Shown: positions 14,868 through 23,006 of the stretch, one piece after another
Layout: every line of letters starts with the position of its first letter
Position numbering within the stretch: position 1 is the first letter of the stretch
Source: Bacteroidales bacterium
GTDB lineage: Bacteria; Bacteroidota; Bacteroidia; Bacteroidales; P3
Direction: 5' to 3'
NCBI GenBank assembly: GCA_017483575.1
Contig: JAFUWF010000006.1
Coordinates: forward strand, 43,303 to 107,302
DNA: 64,000 nucleotides
The notes under the pieces: model-generated
The model's input: only the letters and a program-made list of their open reading frames with translations
Database searches by the model: none
What the model was told of the DNA's origin: nothing
Program-made: the position numbers and the translations under genes

Positions 14868-16739
14868 TTATTTCAGTTTGATTATACGGCGGTTATATAT
14901 GCCCGTCGAGGCGCGAATCTGCACGGTATAGGTGCCTGCAGGGAGGTCGTTGAGCGTGATTTTGGCCGTTCCGCCCATCATGTTTGGATAGTCTTCGCGC
15001 AGTACGGTGCGTCCCACGGCATCGATGACGCTGATGCTGGCGTTGTGGAAGGGGAGGGTGATGTTCACCTCGCCGGTGCTGGGGTTGGGCCACAGCTGCA
15101 CCATGTCTTCGGAGACCTCGTCGATGCTCACATCGTCGAGCCAGAGGGCGAAGTAGGCGGTGTTTTTGTTGATGTTGACGGTCTGGCCGGGGGCGTAGAT
15201 GGTGTCGTCGCCGTTGGCTTTGCTACACCAGCCTATGAAGAGTCCGCCGGGGTTGTCGAACGTGCATGCGGGGAAGGTGAAGCCCGTGGCGGGGCAGTAG
15301 CGAACCACTTTGGGTTCGTTGCCCGGGAGGTTGCTGTTGAGGAAGACCTGTTTCTGGCCGATGATTTTCAGGTGGTAGTTGAAGATGGTGTCGAGGTGGC
15401 GGAGGAGGGTGTCCATGGCTACGGCGCGGAGTTTGTACTCGTGGAAGTAGCGGTACTGCGACTGGGAGCAGATGGAGTCGTAGTAGTCGACGGTGTCGAA
15501 GGTTTCGACCATGGCGGGGCGGATGCCGAAGATGACGCCCTGGCCGCTGTTGAAGGTGTAGGTGGCGTTGCCGCCGGCGCCGCCGGCACCGGGGGCGAGG
15601 TTGTTGATGGTGTAGAAGCCGTTGCCGTAGCCGTCCCAGCCCCAGTTGAAGTGGTAGCGGCCCTCGAGGTCGGAGCCGTCGAGCACGAAGGCGTGTCCGC
15701 CGGTGCTGTCGGAGCCGTCGTAGTACATGGGCTGTCCGAGGGCGAGGTTCTGGTTGATGATGTTGCACCATTCGTCCTCGGAGTAGTGGTAGCGTTCGGC
15801 GTAGTAGAGGGAGGAGTCGTATTTGAAGTAGCGCACGAAGGCGTCGGTGGCGCAGGCCGAGGACCAGGGGCCGCAGGAGGAGTAGGCGCCGCTGCCGCCG
15901 TCGGCGGAGACGCCGTACATCATGTCTACGGCTACGCCGCAGTGGTAGGAGAGGGTGGACACGGCGTTGATCTGGTATTCGGTGCTGGTGAGGGTGAGGC
16001 GTTTGGGCATGAATTGCCAGAGGTAGGTGGTCTGGCCGAAGTCGGCAAACTGGCGGGGGATGCCGTTGCTGTGCCACATGCTTTGGGGCTGGTAGGAGTG
16101 GGTGTCCTGTCCGAAGCTGGGGTAGTTCCAGTACTTCAGGATTTGTGCCATGGCGGTGGCCACGCAGCCCACCACGGTGCGGGCTTGGCGGGTGGAATCG
16201 TAGGGGCAGAGTGTGTTGTAGGGGTCGCCTTGGTCCCACTTGGTCTGCAGCATGGCAGGCACGGCGACGAGGTTGGAGGAGGAGTCGGCGTTGTCGGCCT
16301 CGGCGTCAGGGTCGCCGTCGGTCAGTACGCCGGCCAGGGTGAGCTGTTCCCATGCGTGGAGTATGTTCTCGCGCCGGGGGTAGTTGTCGTCCTTGAGCAT
16401 GGCCACGATCTGGTCGTTGTAGCCGTGGAGCCAGTAGGCGAGGTCGCGGTTGAGGGTGGAGGGGAAGGGGTCGTCGAAGGAGTAGGCCAGGACGGGCATC
16501 ACGCGGTCGTCGGCAGCGACGATGACGAAGCCCAGGCCTTCCATGTCGAAGATGTAGAGCTGGTCCAGCTCGGGGAAGGTGAGGGCCTTGGGCGATACGT
16601 CGGCGCGGAGGTTCGCCGGCCGGTGGGCGGCCCAGAAGTTGGCGGCCACGCGGCTGGCCCAGGCGGTGGAAACCGGGGCGGCGAAGGCGTTGGCGGCCAT
16701 GGTAAAGACAACGGCTATGAATAGAACGGTCTTTTTCAT
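14868..16739 (-). CDS. C10 (streptopain-like) peptidase with T9SS sorting domain
   Basis: This 623-residue secreted cysteine protease has a signal peptide (MKKTVLFIAVVFTMAANAFA), then an inhibitory Spi-type propeptide (LDQLYIFDMEGLGFVIVAAD), then the C10 catalytic domain. The nucleophile Cys is in VVGCVATAMAQIL, the His in GGHAFVLDGSD, with YHFNWGWDGYGNGFY after it. A repeat-like linker precedes the C-terminal type IX sorting domain (WPNPSTGEVNI...LPAGTYTVQIR...IIKLK). It should be exported by Sec, carried over the outer membrane by T9SS, and activated by loss of the propeptide. It is the last gene of a four-gene operon, 21 bp after dsbD. Confidence 0.94.
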   Translation of the reverse strand: MKKTVLFIAVVFTMAANAFAAPVSTAWASRVAANFWAAHRPANLRADVSPKALTFPELDQLYIFDMEGLGFVIVAADDRVMPVLAYSFDDPFPSTLNRDLAYWLHGYNDQIVAMLKDDNYPRRENILHAWEQLTLAGVLTDGDPDAEADNADSSSNLVAVPAMLQTKWDQGDPYNTLCPYDSTRQARTVVGCVATAMAQILKYWNYPSFGQDTHSYQPQSMWHSNGIPRQFADFGQTTYLWQFMPKRLTLTSTEYQINAVSTLSYHCGVAVDMMYGVSADGGSGAYSSCGPWSSACATDAFVRYFKYDSSLYYAERYHYSEDEWCNIINQNLALGQPMYYDGSDSTGGHAFVLDGSDLEGRYHFNWGWDGYGNGFYTINNLAPGAGGAGGNATYTFNSGQGVIFGIRPAMVETFDTVDYYDSICSQSQYRYFHEYKLRAVAMDTLLRHLDTIFNYHLKIIGQKQVFLNSNLPGNEPKVVRYCPATGFTFPACTFDNPGGLFIGWCSKANGDDTIYAPGQTVNINKNTAYFALWLDDVSIDEVSEDMVQLWPNPSTGEVNITLPFHNASISVIDAVGRTVLREDYPNMMGGTAKITLNDLPAGTYTVQIRASTGIYNRRIIKLK

Positions 16740-16760
16740 TGTGTGTATTGTGTTAATGGA

Positions 16761-18815
16761 TTATTTCTTGAAATTGGCTTTGCCCTCGTTGAGCCAGGCA
16801 ATGAACTTCTGCACATCGCGGCTATATGAGTAGTTTTTGTTTGTCAACACGTTGCCTTCGCTATCAATAATCACATAATAGGGTTGTGTGTTTGTGTTGA
16901 AGGCGGACTTCTGGTAGTCAAAGTTTTTGGCGCCCAAGGTTTTCAAAATACGGCCATTGCCGTTGGTCACCCACTCGCTCTCGGGCAGGTCGATGTTGGC
17001 GTCGCAGTAGAGGGACACCATGACGTAGTCCTCGTTGAGTATGCGCTTCACCTCTTTGTCGCTCCACACGTAGTGCTCCATCTCGCGGCAGTTGGCGCAG
17101 GTCTTGCCAGTGAAGTCGATGAAGATGGGCTTGCCCTGCTCGCGGGCGTAGGCTTTGGCCTCGTCGAGGTCGAAGAAGGCTTCGAAGCCCAGGGGCATGT
17201 GCAGCTTGTCGGCAAACTTGCGGTCGGCGGGGAGTTTGCCGTGGGCCACGTCGCCGGCAGCCACCACCTGCGGCTGGTTCTCGACGACAATCTTCTCAAT
17301 GTTGAAGTCCTGGGTCTCCATCGGGGGGATGAAGCCGGAGATGCCTTTCAGCGGGGCACCCCAGAGGCCGGGAATCATGTAGACCACGAAGGCCAGGTCG
17401 AGGATGGCGAGCATCAGGCGGCCGGTGCCGAGGTGCTCGATGGGGCCGTCGCCTTTGAAGCGCAGTTTGCCCAGCAGGTAGAAGCCCAGCAGGCCGAAGA
17501 TGACAATCCAGAGGGCGAGGTAGACCTCGCGGTCCAGCAGGCCCCAGCCGCAGTAGAGGTCGGCTTGCTGCAGGAACTTCAGACCGAAGGCCAGCTCGAG
17601 GAAGGCAAAGACCACCTTGACGGTGTTGAGCCAGCCGCCGCTCTTCATGTTTTTCAGGAACTGCGGGAACATGGCCAGCAGCGTGAAGGGCAGCGCAAAG
17701 CCGATGCCGAAGCCCAGCATGGTGACCAGGCTCACCAGGCGGTTGGTCGTGCTGGTGGACAAGCCCACCAGGGCAGCGCCGATGATGGGGCCGGTGCAGG
17801 AGAAGGAGACCAGCACGGTGGTCAGGGCGATGAAGAAGGGGGCCATGAAGCCGCCCTTGTCGGCCTGCTCGTCACTGCTGTTGATCCACTTCTCGGGCAT
17901 TTTGATTTCAAAGAGGCCGAAGAAGCTCAGGGCGAAGATGAAGAAGATGACGAAGAAGATGAGGTTGGGAATCCAGTGGGTGCCCATGAGGTAGAGGGCG
18001 CGGGGGCCGAAAATGAGGGTGAGCACAGCACCCAGGAAGGCGAACAGGAACACAATGCTGAAGCCGAAGAACCAGGCCTGGCGACGGCCTTTGCGTTTGT
18101 TCTCGGCGCCGCGCATAAAGAAGTTCACCGTCATTGGTATCATCGGGAAGACGCAGGGGGTGAACATGGTGATGATGCCACCGCCGAGGGCTATCAGGAA
18201 TACCAGCAGAAGGTTCTGGTGCTCTGTTTCTTCCTCTTCGGGCGTGGCGGCAATCTCGGTGGCGGGAGCTACAGTCTTCCCGGGATTCTCGGAGACCTCT
18301 TCGCTCGCGGATTCTTCGGGGAGTTCTTCGACAGGGGCTGCAGCGGAAACCTCCTCCGCGGTGGCGCCTTTCACCTTGAAGACCATGTCGTGGTCCTCAG
18401 GGGCGATGCAGGAGCCGTCGTTGCAGAGCTGGTAGGTGAGGATGCCTTTCACGGTGAAGTCCTTGTCGGAGAGGCGTTTGATTTTCTGGCGGAAGACGAC
18501 GGTGCCGTCGAACGATTTGACCACGCAGCCGAACAGGGGGTCCATCTCCTCGTGGGGCTTGGGTTCGACGACCTTGCCCACCAGTTGGTAGTCGCTGCTG
18601 GGGTTGAACTCGAAGACTGTGGGCAGCGGGCCGTTCTCGTCGGTGTGCTGCGAGTACATGTGCCAGCCCTTGTCGAGCTTGACGGTGACGATGAGTTCGG
18701 CTTCGGTGGCTGACGTTTCTTTCACCGAGAAGCTACGTTTGGCGGGGTCGAGTTGCTGGGCGGAGACCCCGAAGGTTGCCAGAATGCAAAGGATAATTGT
18801 AAATATGCGTTTCAT
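16761..18815 (-). CDS. dsbD: Thiol:disulfide interchange protein DsbD
   Basis: This 684-residue inner-membrane protein passes electrons from cytoplasmic thioredoxin to periplasmic thiol proteins. After a signal peptide (MKRIFTIILCILATFGVSAQ) comes an N-terminal DsbD-alpha-like domain (LDKGWHMYSQH), an acidic Ala/Glu/Pro linker (~170-205), then an eight-helix CcdA-type domain with Cys in TPCVFPMIPM and SFSCTGPIIG. The C-terminal thioredoxin domain carries the CANC active site in DFTGKTCANCREM. All three cysteine pairs can be placed. It sits between two genes for T9SS-exported proteins, which suggests it keeps secreted cysteine enzymes such as the C10 peptidase reduced before export (inference). 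Confidence 0.95.
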   Translation of the reverse strand: MKRIFTIILCILATFGVSAQQLDPAKRSFSVKETSATEAELIVTVKLDKGWHMYSQHTDENGPLPTVFEFNPSSDYQLVGKVVEPKPHEEMDPLFGCVVKSFDGTVVFRQKIKRLSDKDFTVKGILTYQLCNDGSCIAPEDHDMVFKVKGATAEEVSAAAPVEELPEESASEEVSENPGKTVAPATEIAATPEEEETEHQNLLLVFLIALGGGIITMFTPCVFPMIPMTVNFFMRGAENKRKGRRQAWFFGFSIVFLFAFLGAVLTLIFGPRALYLMGTHWIPNLIFFVIFFIFALSFFGLFEIKMPEKWINSSDEQADKGGFMAPFFIALTTVLVSFSCTGPIIGAALVGLSTSTTNRLVSLVTMLGFGIGFALPFTLLAMFPQFLKNMKSGGWLNTVKVVFAFLELAFGLKFLQQADLYCGWGLLDREVYLALWIVIFGLLGFYLLGKLRFKGDGPIEHLGTGRLMLAILDLAFVVYMIPGLWGAPLKGISGFIPPMETQDFNIEKIVVENQPQVVAAGDVAHGKLPADRKFADKLHMPLGFEAFFDLDEAKAYAREQGKPIFIDFTGKTCANCREMEHYVWSDKEVKRILNEDYVMVSLYCDANIDLPESEWVTNGNGRILKTLGAKNFDYQKSAFNTNTQPYYVIIDSEGNVLTNKNYSYSRDVQKFIAWLNEGKANFKK

Positions 18816-18825
18816 AATGGGGAAA

Positions 18826-20145
18826 TTATTTCAGGTTGAACTTGATTTTCTTCTCGCCGCGGACGGTCTTCACCGACACGGTGTACATGCCCTTGGGCAT
18901 GCGGTTGATTTTGATGTGCTGGTTGTTTTTGTAGTTCTCGGCGGTTTTCACTACCTTGCCGTCCTTGTTGATGAAGGTGACGGTGGCCGAGGGGCTCTCG
19001 AAGGAGATGGTGACGTAGCCGTCCTCAAGGTGAGGGTTGATGCGGACACGCTCGTCGCTGGGGCCTACGTTGGCGGGCTCGTTGTTGTCGTTGCTGCGGT
19101 TGCCGGTGCGGGAGTTGACGGCAGGGGTGTCGTTGGCGGCCACTTCGCGCGAGGGCATGTGGAAGCCGCTGAGCTTGGCAAGGCCTTTGGCGTCGTTGCC
19201 GAACCACACGGTGCCGTGGCCGTCGCAGGCCACTTTGTAGATGTTGCCGGCGGGGAGGAGGCTGTTCTTGGAGGTGAAAGCCACCCAGTTGTCCACGCCG
19301 TCGAACACTGCGGCGCCGGCGTTGGTGGCAATCCAGAGGAGCCCGTTCTCATCGATGGCGATGTCGTTTACCTGGTCGCTGGGCAGGGGGCTGTTGCGGG
19401 TGTTCCAGACGGTCCAGCGCTGGCCGTCGTAGCGTGCCAGACCGCTGAGGGTGCCGAACCATTTGACGTTGTCCTTGTCGATGACGATGGCGGGCACGAT
19501 GTCGTCCGGCAGGCCGGAGTTGGCGGAGGTGTAGCTGGTCCAGCGGGAGCCGTTGAAGACGCTGATGCCGGCGTTGGTGGTGATCCACTTGCGGTTGGCG
19601 CGGTCCACGGCCAGGTCGAGCACGAAGTCGCTCAGCAGGTCGCAGTCGTCGGGGGTGTACTTGTCCCAGTCGTTGCCGTCGTAGCTGACGAGGCCGCCCA
19701 GGGTGACGCCGATCCAGGTTACGCCGTCCTGGTCGATGACGATTTCCTTGACGAACTTCATCTTCAGGCGTCGAGTGACGTCGGTGTGCTCGGTCCAGTT
19801 GGTGCCGTCCCACTCGATGACGCCGTGGTCGTCGGTGCCGATCCAGAGGATACCGCGTTGGTCGATCATGAGGCAGTTGACGGACTGGTCTTTTAGTTTT
19901 TCGTTGAACATGGAGAAGTCCATCCACGAGGCGCCTTTCAGGCGGCAGAGGCCTTGGTAGGTGCCGGCCCAGACGCCTTTGGCGTCGGCGGCGATGGCCG
20001 AGATGTTGTTGCCGCAGATGTCGCTCGAGCGGGTGTCGTAGACTTCCCATTTGCCGTTCTGGGCGCTTGCCGTGGATTCAGTAAGACCTATAAGAGCTAT
20101 AAGGCCTATAAGACCTATAAGGCCTATTGTCGATTTCTTTCTCAT
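18826..20145 (-). CDS. Two-component-regulator-type beta-propeller protein with T9SS sorting domain
   Basis: This 439-residue secreted protein has repeated propeller blades of the Reg_prop type, for example RGILWIGTDDHGVIEWDG, GVTWIGVTLGGLVSYDG and NVKWFGTLSGLARYDG. It ends with a T9SS-type sorting domain (NPHLEDGYVTISF...MPKGMYTVSVKT...KIKFNLK). There is no kinase domain, so it is probably a surface or secreted binding protein. The signal peptide core is GLIGLIGLIALIGL, encoded by five 9-bp repeats (20083-20128). The start ATG overlaps the stop of the upstream gene by 4 bp (ATGA), and dsbD follows 10 bp after. A longer frame to 20613 is antisense-like nonsense. Confidence 0.88.
   Translation of the reverse strand: MRKKSTIGLIGLIGLIALIGLTESTASAQNGKWEVYDTRSSDICGNNISAIAADAKGVWAGTYQGLCRLKGASWMDFSMFNEKLKDQSVNCLMIDQRGILWIGTDDHGVIEWDGTNWTEHTDVTRRLKMKFVKEIVIDQDGVTWIGVTLGGLVSYDGNDWDKYTPDDCDLLSDFVLDLAVDRANRKWITTNAGISVFNGSRWTSYTSANSGLPDDIVPAIVIDKDNVKWFGTLSGLARYDGQRWTVWNTRNSPLPSDQVNDIAIDENGLLWIATNAGAAVFDGVDNWVAFTSKNSLLPAGNIYKVACDGHGTVWFGNDAKGLAKLSGFHMPSREVAANDTPAVNSRTGNRSNDNNEPANVGPSDERVRINPHLEDGYVTISFESPSATVTFINKDGKVVKTAENYKNNQHIKINRMPKGMYTVSVKTVRGEKKIKFNLK
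20083..20128 (-). repeat. 9-bp tandem repeat encoding a signal-peptide core
   Basis: On the minus strand ATAGGCCTT / ATAGGTCTT / ATAGCTCTT units are repeated five times, each coding Ile-Gly-Leu (one Ile-Ala-Leu). Confidence 0.85.
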
Positions 20146-21416
20146 GTTTTGTGTTTTTCTTTTTTTGCTGCTGGAAACAGTATGTTGTTCAATATCAGTC
20201 GGTAGCCTGGGGAATTGGGGTAGAGGGAGAGGTCGGTCGGCGGGTCGCCGATGAAGTGGCGGTAGTCCTCGGGGTCGTGTCCGCCGAGGAAGGTCCAGGT
20301 GCCCTTGCCGTATTCGCCGTGCAGATAGCGCACCTCGCCGAGTTCCTTGTTCTCGGCAAGGATGATGCAGCTGGTTTTCACCAGGTTGCTGCGGAATGCG
20401 GTGGTCTGCCCCATGAAGCCGTGTACCACACGCGTGTGGTTCTGCGTCAGCATGGTGGGAATCCAGTCCCATTTGGCCGAGAAGTCGAAGAGGACGAAGA
20501 AGTCGTTCTTCTCGTTGACGGTGCGTTGGCGCGAACGGTCGTCGATGTCGATGGTGGAAATCTCGTATTCGGAGGGGTTGGTGCTGATGCGGAAGTCTTT
20601 GAAGGCAAAGCATTTGCTGTAGTCGAGCATCTCCTGGGCGTTGGGTTGCATGGGGTCGCCGTCGAACATGGCGTCGCAGATGTCCACGCCGTCGGCCGCC
20701 AAGGCTACGTCGTAGCTGTCAGGTGCCGAGCACATGGCAAAGAGGAAGCCGCCGCCCATGACGAAGTCCCTGATTTTCTTCACGACGGCGAGTTTCAACT
20801 GGCTTACCTTGCTATATCCCAGCTTGTTGGCTGTGGTCTCCTGCTGGCGGACGTCCTCGATGTACCATTGCTGGTTGCGGTAGCTGCCCCAGAACTTGCC
20901 GTACTGGCCCGTGAAGTCCTCGTGGTGCAGGTGCAGCCAGTCGTAGGTGGGCAGCACCCCGCTCATTACCTCCTGGTCGTAGACCACGTCGTAGGGGATC
21001 TCGGCGTAGGTGAGCACCAGCGTCACGGCGTCGTCCCACGGCAGTTTGTTTTTGGGGGAATAGACGGCAATCTTCGGGGCTTTCTGCAGCTTGACGGCGT
21101 CCATATTCACCCCCGGATCGGCGATGTGGCTGAGGATGGCGCTGCTCTGGCCGTCGGCGATGACCTCGCAGGTGACACCGCGCAGTTTGCACTCACGCTC
21201 GATGGCGTCGGCGTATTTCATCATGAAGGTGCCTCCGCGATAGTTGAGCAGCCAGGTCACCTCCACGTCGCGCTCCAGGCTCCAGTAGGCCACGCCGTAG
21301 GCCTTGAGGTGGTTCTTCTGCACCTCGTCCATGGGTAATAGAATATAATTCGCCTGCGCGTGCGCGATAAAAAAAATGGACAACAGCACCACAGGCAGCC
21401 GTTTGAATGCTGCCAC
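20142..21416 (-). CDS. Secreted protein of the 'asparagine synthetase B' family (Bacteroidota)
   Basis: This ~424-residue exported protein of a Bacteroidota-specific family is often labelled asparagine synthetase B in databases, but it shows neither an N-terminal Cys nucleophile nor the SGGxDS loop, so the label is probably wrong. Visible segments are NYILLPMDEVQKNHLKAYGV at the mature N-terminus, a glutamine-amidotransferase-like core (FVMGGGFLFAMCSAPDSYD) and a tail GKGTWTFLGGHDPEDYRHF. No ATG is available. A GTG at 21416 gives a good signal peptide (VAAFKRLPVVLLSIFFIAHAQA). A TTG at 21446 lies inside a family A' repeat. It is the first gene of the operon leading to the propeller protein, dsbD and the C10 peptidase. 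Confidence 0.75.
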   Translation of the reverse strand: MAAFKRLPVVLLSIFFIAHAQANYILLPMDEVQKNHLKAYGVAYWSLERDVEVTWLLNYRGGTFMMKYADAIERECKLRGVTCEVIADGQSSAILSHIADPGVNMDAVKLQKAPKIAVYSPKNKLPWDDAVTLVLTYAEIPYDVVYDQEVMSGVLPTYDWLHLHHEDFTGQYGKFWGSYRNQQWYIEDVRQQETTANKLGYSKVSQLKLAVVKKIRDFVMGGGFLFAMCSAPDSYDVALAADGVDICDAMFDGDPMQPNAQEMLDYSKCFAFKDFRISTNPSEYEISTIDIDDRSRQRTVNEKNDFFVLFDFSAKWDWIPTMLTQNHTRVVHGFMGQTTAFRSNLVKTSCIILAENKELGEVRYLHGEYGKGTWTFLGGHDPEDYRHFIGDPPTDLSLYPNSPGYRLILNNILFPAAKKEKHKT

Positions 21417-21429
21417 GACGCCGTTGTAT

Positions 21430-21459
21430 AATCTTTCAGCTTTCAACTTTCAACTTTGA
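21430..21459 (-). repeat. Family A' repeat half-element at the operon 5' end
   Basis: GTTGAAAGTTGAAAGCTGAA on the minus strand matches the arm of the purL copy at 7102-7190. It lies between tRNA-Leu and the first gene of the secretome operon. Confidence 0.65.
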
Positions 21460-21466
21460 TTTTTCG

Positions 21467-21548
21467 TGCGGATAGGGGGGCTCGAACCCCCACTCCTTTC
21501 GGAACAAGATCCTAAGTCTTGCGCGGCTACCAATTACGCCATATCCGC
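21467..21548 (-). tRNA. tRNA-Leu (TAG)
   Basis: An 82-nt class II tRNA: acceptor GCGGATA/TATCCGC, anticodon stem-loop CAAGA-CTTAGGA-TCTTG (anticodon TAG), short variable arm, T-loop GGGTTCGAGCCC. CCA is not encoded. A -7-like box (minus TATTTTTG, about 21570) precedes it. Confidence 0.92.
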
Positions 21549-21606
21549 GGATGGTCAAAAACGACTGCAAAAATACGCAAAAATTACGACATACAGACAA
21601 ATACGC

Positions 21607-21683
21607 TGAAATTATTTTTTAAGACACGAATTATCATGAATTTACCATTAACAATTATACGGGCCATTCGTGGCCATTCGTGT
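21607..21683. repeat. ACGAATTATCATGAATTTACC / CGTGGCCATTCGTG repeat
   Basis: An AT-rich stretch with GGCCATTCGTG twice in tandem at its right end. I recall similar intergenic repeats from other Bacteroidales genomes. It fills the gap between the tRNA-Leu promoter and the msrA 3' end. Confidence 0.45.
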
Positions 21684-21687
21684 TTTT

Positions 21688-22239
21688 TCAGTGTTGTTTG
21701 TTCGCCTGGCGGGCCATTTCGAAGAGGGCTTCGGGGAGGTGGCAGTAGCCGTCGGGGTGTTTGTCCAGGTAGTCCTGATGGTACTCTGTGGCAGGGGTGA
21801 AGGTTTCCAAGGGCTCCACTTCCACTGCCAGCGGGCTGCTGTAGCCGTGCTGTACCTCGCGATAGACGTCGTCGATGGTGCCGTAGTCTTCCGGGTCGAT
21901 GTAGTAGATGCCTGTACGATAGCGTGTTCCTTCGTCTTCGCCCTGGCGGTTGAGCGACGTGGGTTCGATGCAGAGGAAGTACAGCTCCACCAGTTTCTTC
22001 AGGGGCAGCACATCGGGGTCGTACACTACGCGCACTGTCTCGGCATAGCCTGTGCGGTCGGTGTACACCTGCTCGTAGGTGGGGTTGTCCACCACGATTC
22101 CGCCGGGGCCGCTGCGTTGTTTCGCTGTGGTGTTGCCGTTGGCAAACCCCGTCTGCGTCTCCAGTACGCCGTTGATCTGTTTCAAATAGTGCTGTGTGCC
22201 CCAAAAGCATCCGCCAGCTAGGAATATCGTTTTTGTCAT
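21688..22239 (-). CDS. msrA: Peptide-methionine (S)-S-oxide reductase
   Basis: This 183-residue cytoplasmic enzyme repairs methionine-S-sulfoxide in proteins. The nucleophile Cys is in the canonical GGCFWG motif (residues 9-14), with conserved GYxxG-like QTGFANGNT, EVVYDP-type VRVVYDPD, and HQDYL near the C-terminus. Length is normal. There is no MsrB fusion and no signal peptide. It stands alone between tRNA-Leu and a palindromic element. Confidence 0.95.
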   Translation of the reverse strand: MTKTIFLAGGCFWGTQHYLKQINGVLETQTGFANGNTTAKQRSGPGGIVVDNPTYEQVYTDRTGYAETVRVVYDPDVLPLKKLVELYFLCIEPTSLNRQGEDEGTRYRTGIYYIDPEDYGTIDDVYREVQHGYSSPLAVEVEPLETFTPATEYHQDYLDKHPDGYCHLPEALFEMARQANKQH

Positions 22240-22325
22240 GTTGTATTAACGGCGAAGTTTGCATATTATTATGTCGGTGGGAAAATCTTTGTTCTGATAT
22301 GCACAACACACGCCTCGTCTACCCT

Positions 22326-22472
22326 ACACACTCCTCAGTCAGCGCTCCGCGCTGCCAGCTCCCCTAACTTAGGGGAGCAGCCAGATAGTATTGTTTCCCT
22401 AATATAAACTATCTTCACTCCTCCCCTAAGTTAGGGGAGGTGGACGCCCGCAGGGCGGACGGAGGAGTGTGT
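22326..22472. mobile_element. Family B element, intergenic copy (147 bp)
   Basis: Perfect 11-bp terminal inverted repeats ACACACTCCTC (22326-22336) and GAGGAGTGTGT (22462-22472) enclose two further palindromes, CCCCTAACTTAGGGG and CCCCTAAGTTAGGGG. There is no ORF, so it resembles a MITE or REP-like element. Copies with the same ends lie in ispE and tex. Confidence 0.75.
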
Positions 22473-22520
22473 TGGGAAGGGACGGTCTGAAGAGAAAATA
22501 TAAGAAAAAATGCATATTTA

Positions 22521-22552
22521 TTTTGCCAGTTCGGAAAATGTTCGTATCTTTG
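22521..22552 (+). promoter_or_regulatory. Promoter of rpmE2
   Basis: TTTTG (22521-22525) and TATCTTTG (22545-22552) with a 19-bp spacer. The -33 context TTTTGCCAGTTCGGAAAA is shared with several other promoters here. Confidence 0.8.
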
Positions 22553-22625
22553 CAACACGAAATTAGTAAACGAATTATAAACAATCGTCTAATAAACAAC
22601 GGATTAGACGGCAAAAAGTAAGAAA

Positions 22626-22889
22626 ATGAAAAAAGGAATCCATCCCGAAAACTATCGCCTCGTGGTGTTTAAAGACATGTCGAACGACACGATGATCCTC
22701 ACCAAGAGCTGTGCCAACACCAAAGAGACCGTCACCTATACCGATGGTAAGGAGTATCCCGTGGTGAAACTCGAAATCTCGAACACCTCGCACCCCTTCT
22801 TCACCGGCAAGTTGAAGCTCGTTGACACCGCCGGTCGCGTCGACAAGTTCATGTCGAAGTACAAACGCTACGCCAAGAAGGCTGAGTAA
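22626..22889 (+). CDS. rpmE2: 50S ribosomal protein L31 type B
   Basis: This 87-residue ribosomal protein begins MKKGIHPENYRLVVFKDMS and has the ISNTSHPFFTGK block typical of L31. It lacks the CxxC zinc ligands of type A L31, which places it in the zinc-independent type B group. Its own promoter and a ~70-nt leader precede it. A diverged in-frame duplicate of the C-terminal codons follows the stop (22896-22928). Confidence 0.96.
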   Translation: MKKGIHPENYRLVVFKDMSNDTMILTKSCANTKETVTYTDGKEYPVVKLEISNTSHPFFTGKLKLVDTAGRVDKFMSKYKRYAKKAE

Positions 22890-22971
22890 GCCTGATTGAA
22901 GTACATCTTCAAGCAGAAGGCTGAGTAAGAAAGAAAAAGGTAATTTGTTTTAGATTTTTTTAGATCTAGAG

Positions 22972-23000
22972 ACCCTGCTTCCACGGCAGGGTTTTCTTTT
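22972..23000 (+). terminator. Terminator after rpmE2
   Basis: CCCTGC (22973-22978) pairs with GCAGGG (22986-22991), followed by TTTTCTTTT. Confidence 0.8.
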
Positions 23001-23006
23001 AGCATC

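Larger units (their letters stand above)
22240..22625. other. Intergenic region: palindromic element and L31 promoter
   Basis: No gene is present. The stretch carries a 147-bp family B element (22326-22472) and the promoter of the L31 gene (22521-22552), followed by a ~70-nt leader that could hold autoregulatory structure. No conserved riboswitch was recognised. Confidence 0.5.

Noticed and set aside
15045-16724. A 559-codon plus-strand frame opposite the C10 peptidase
   Set aside because: It is a shadow of the GC-rich minus gene, with no motifs. The minus strand has a full catalytic domain and sorting domain.
20142-21416. Asparagine synthetase activity
   Set aside because: The name is used for this family in databases, but neither the N-terminal Cys glutaminase nor the ATP-binding SGGxDS loop is visible, and the protein has a signal peptide.
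22552-22625. A riboswitch in the L31 leader
   Set aside because: The ~70-nt leader has no recognisable conserved riboswitch core, and L31 type B is more often controlled by a zinc repressor. No clear Zur site was found either.
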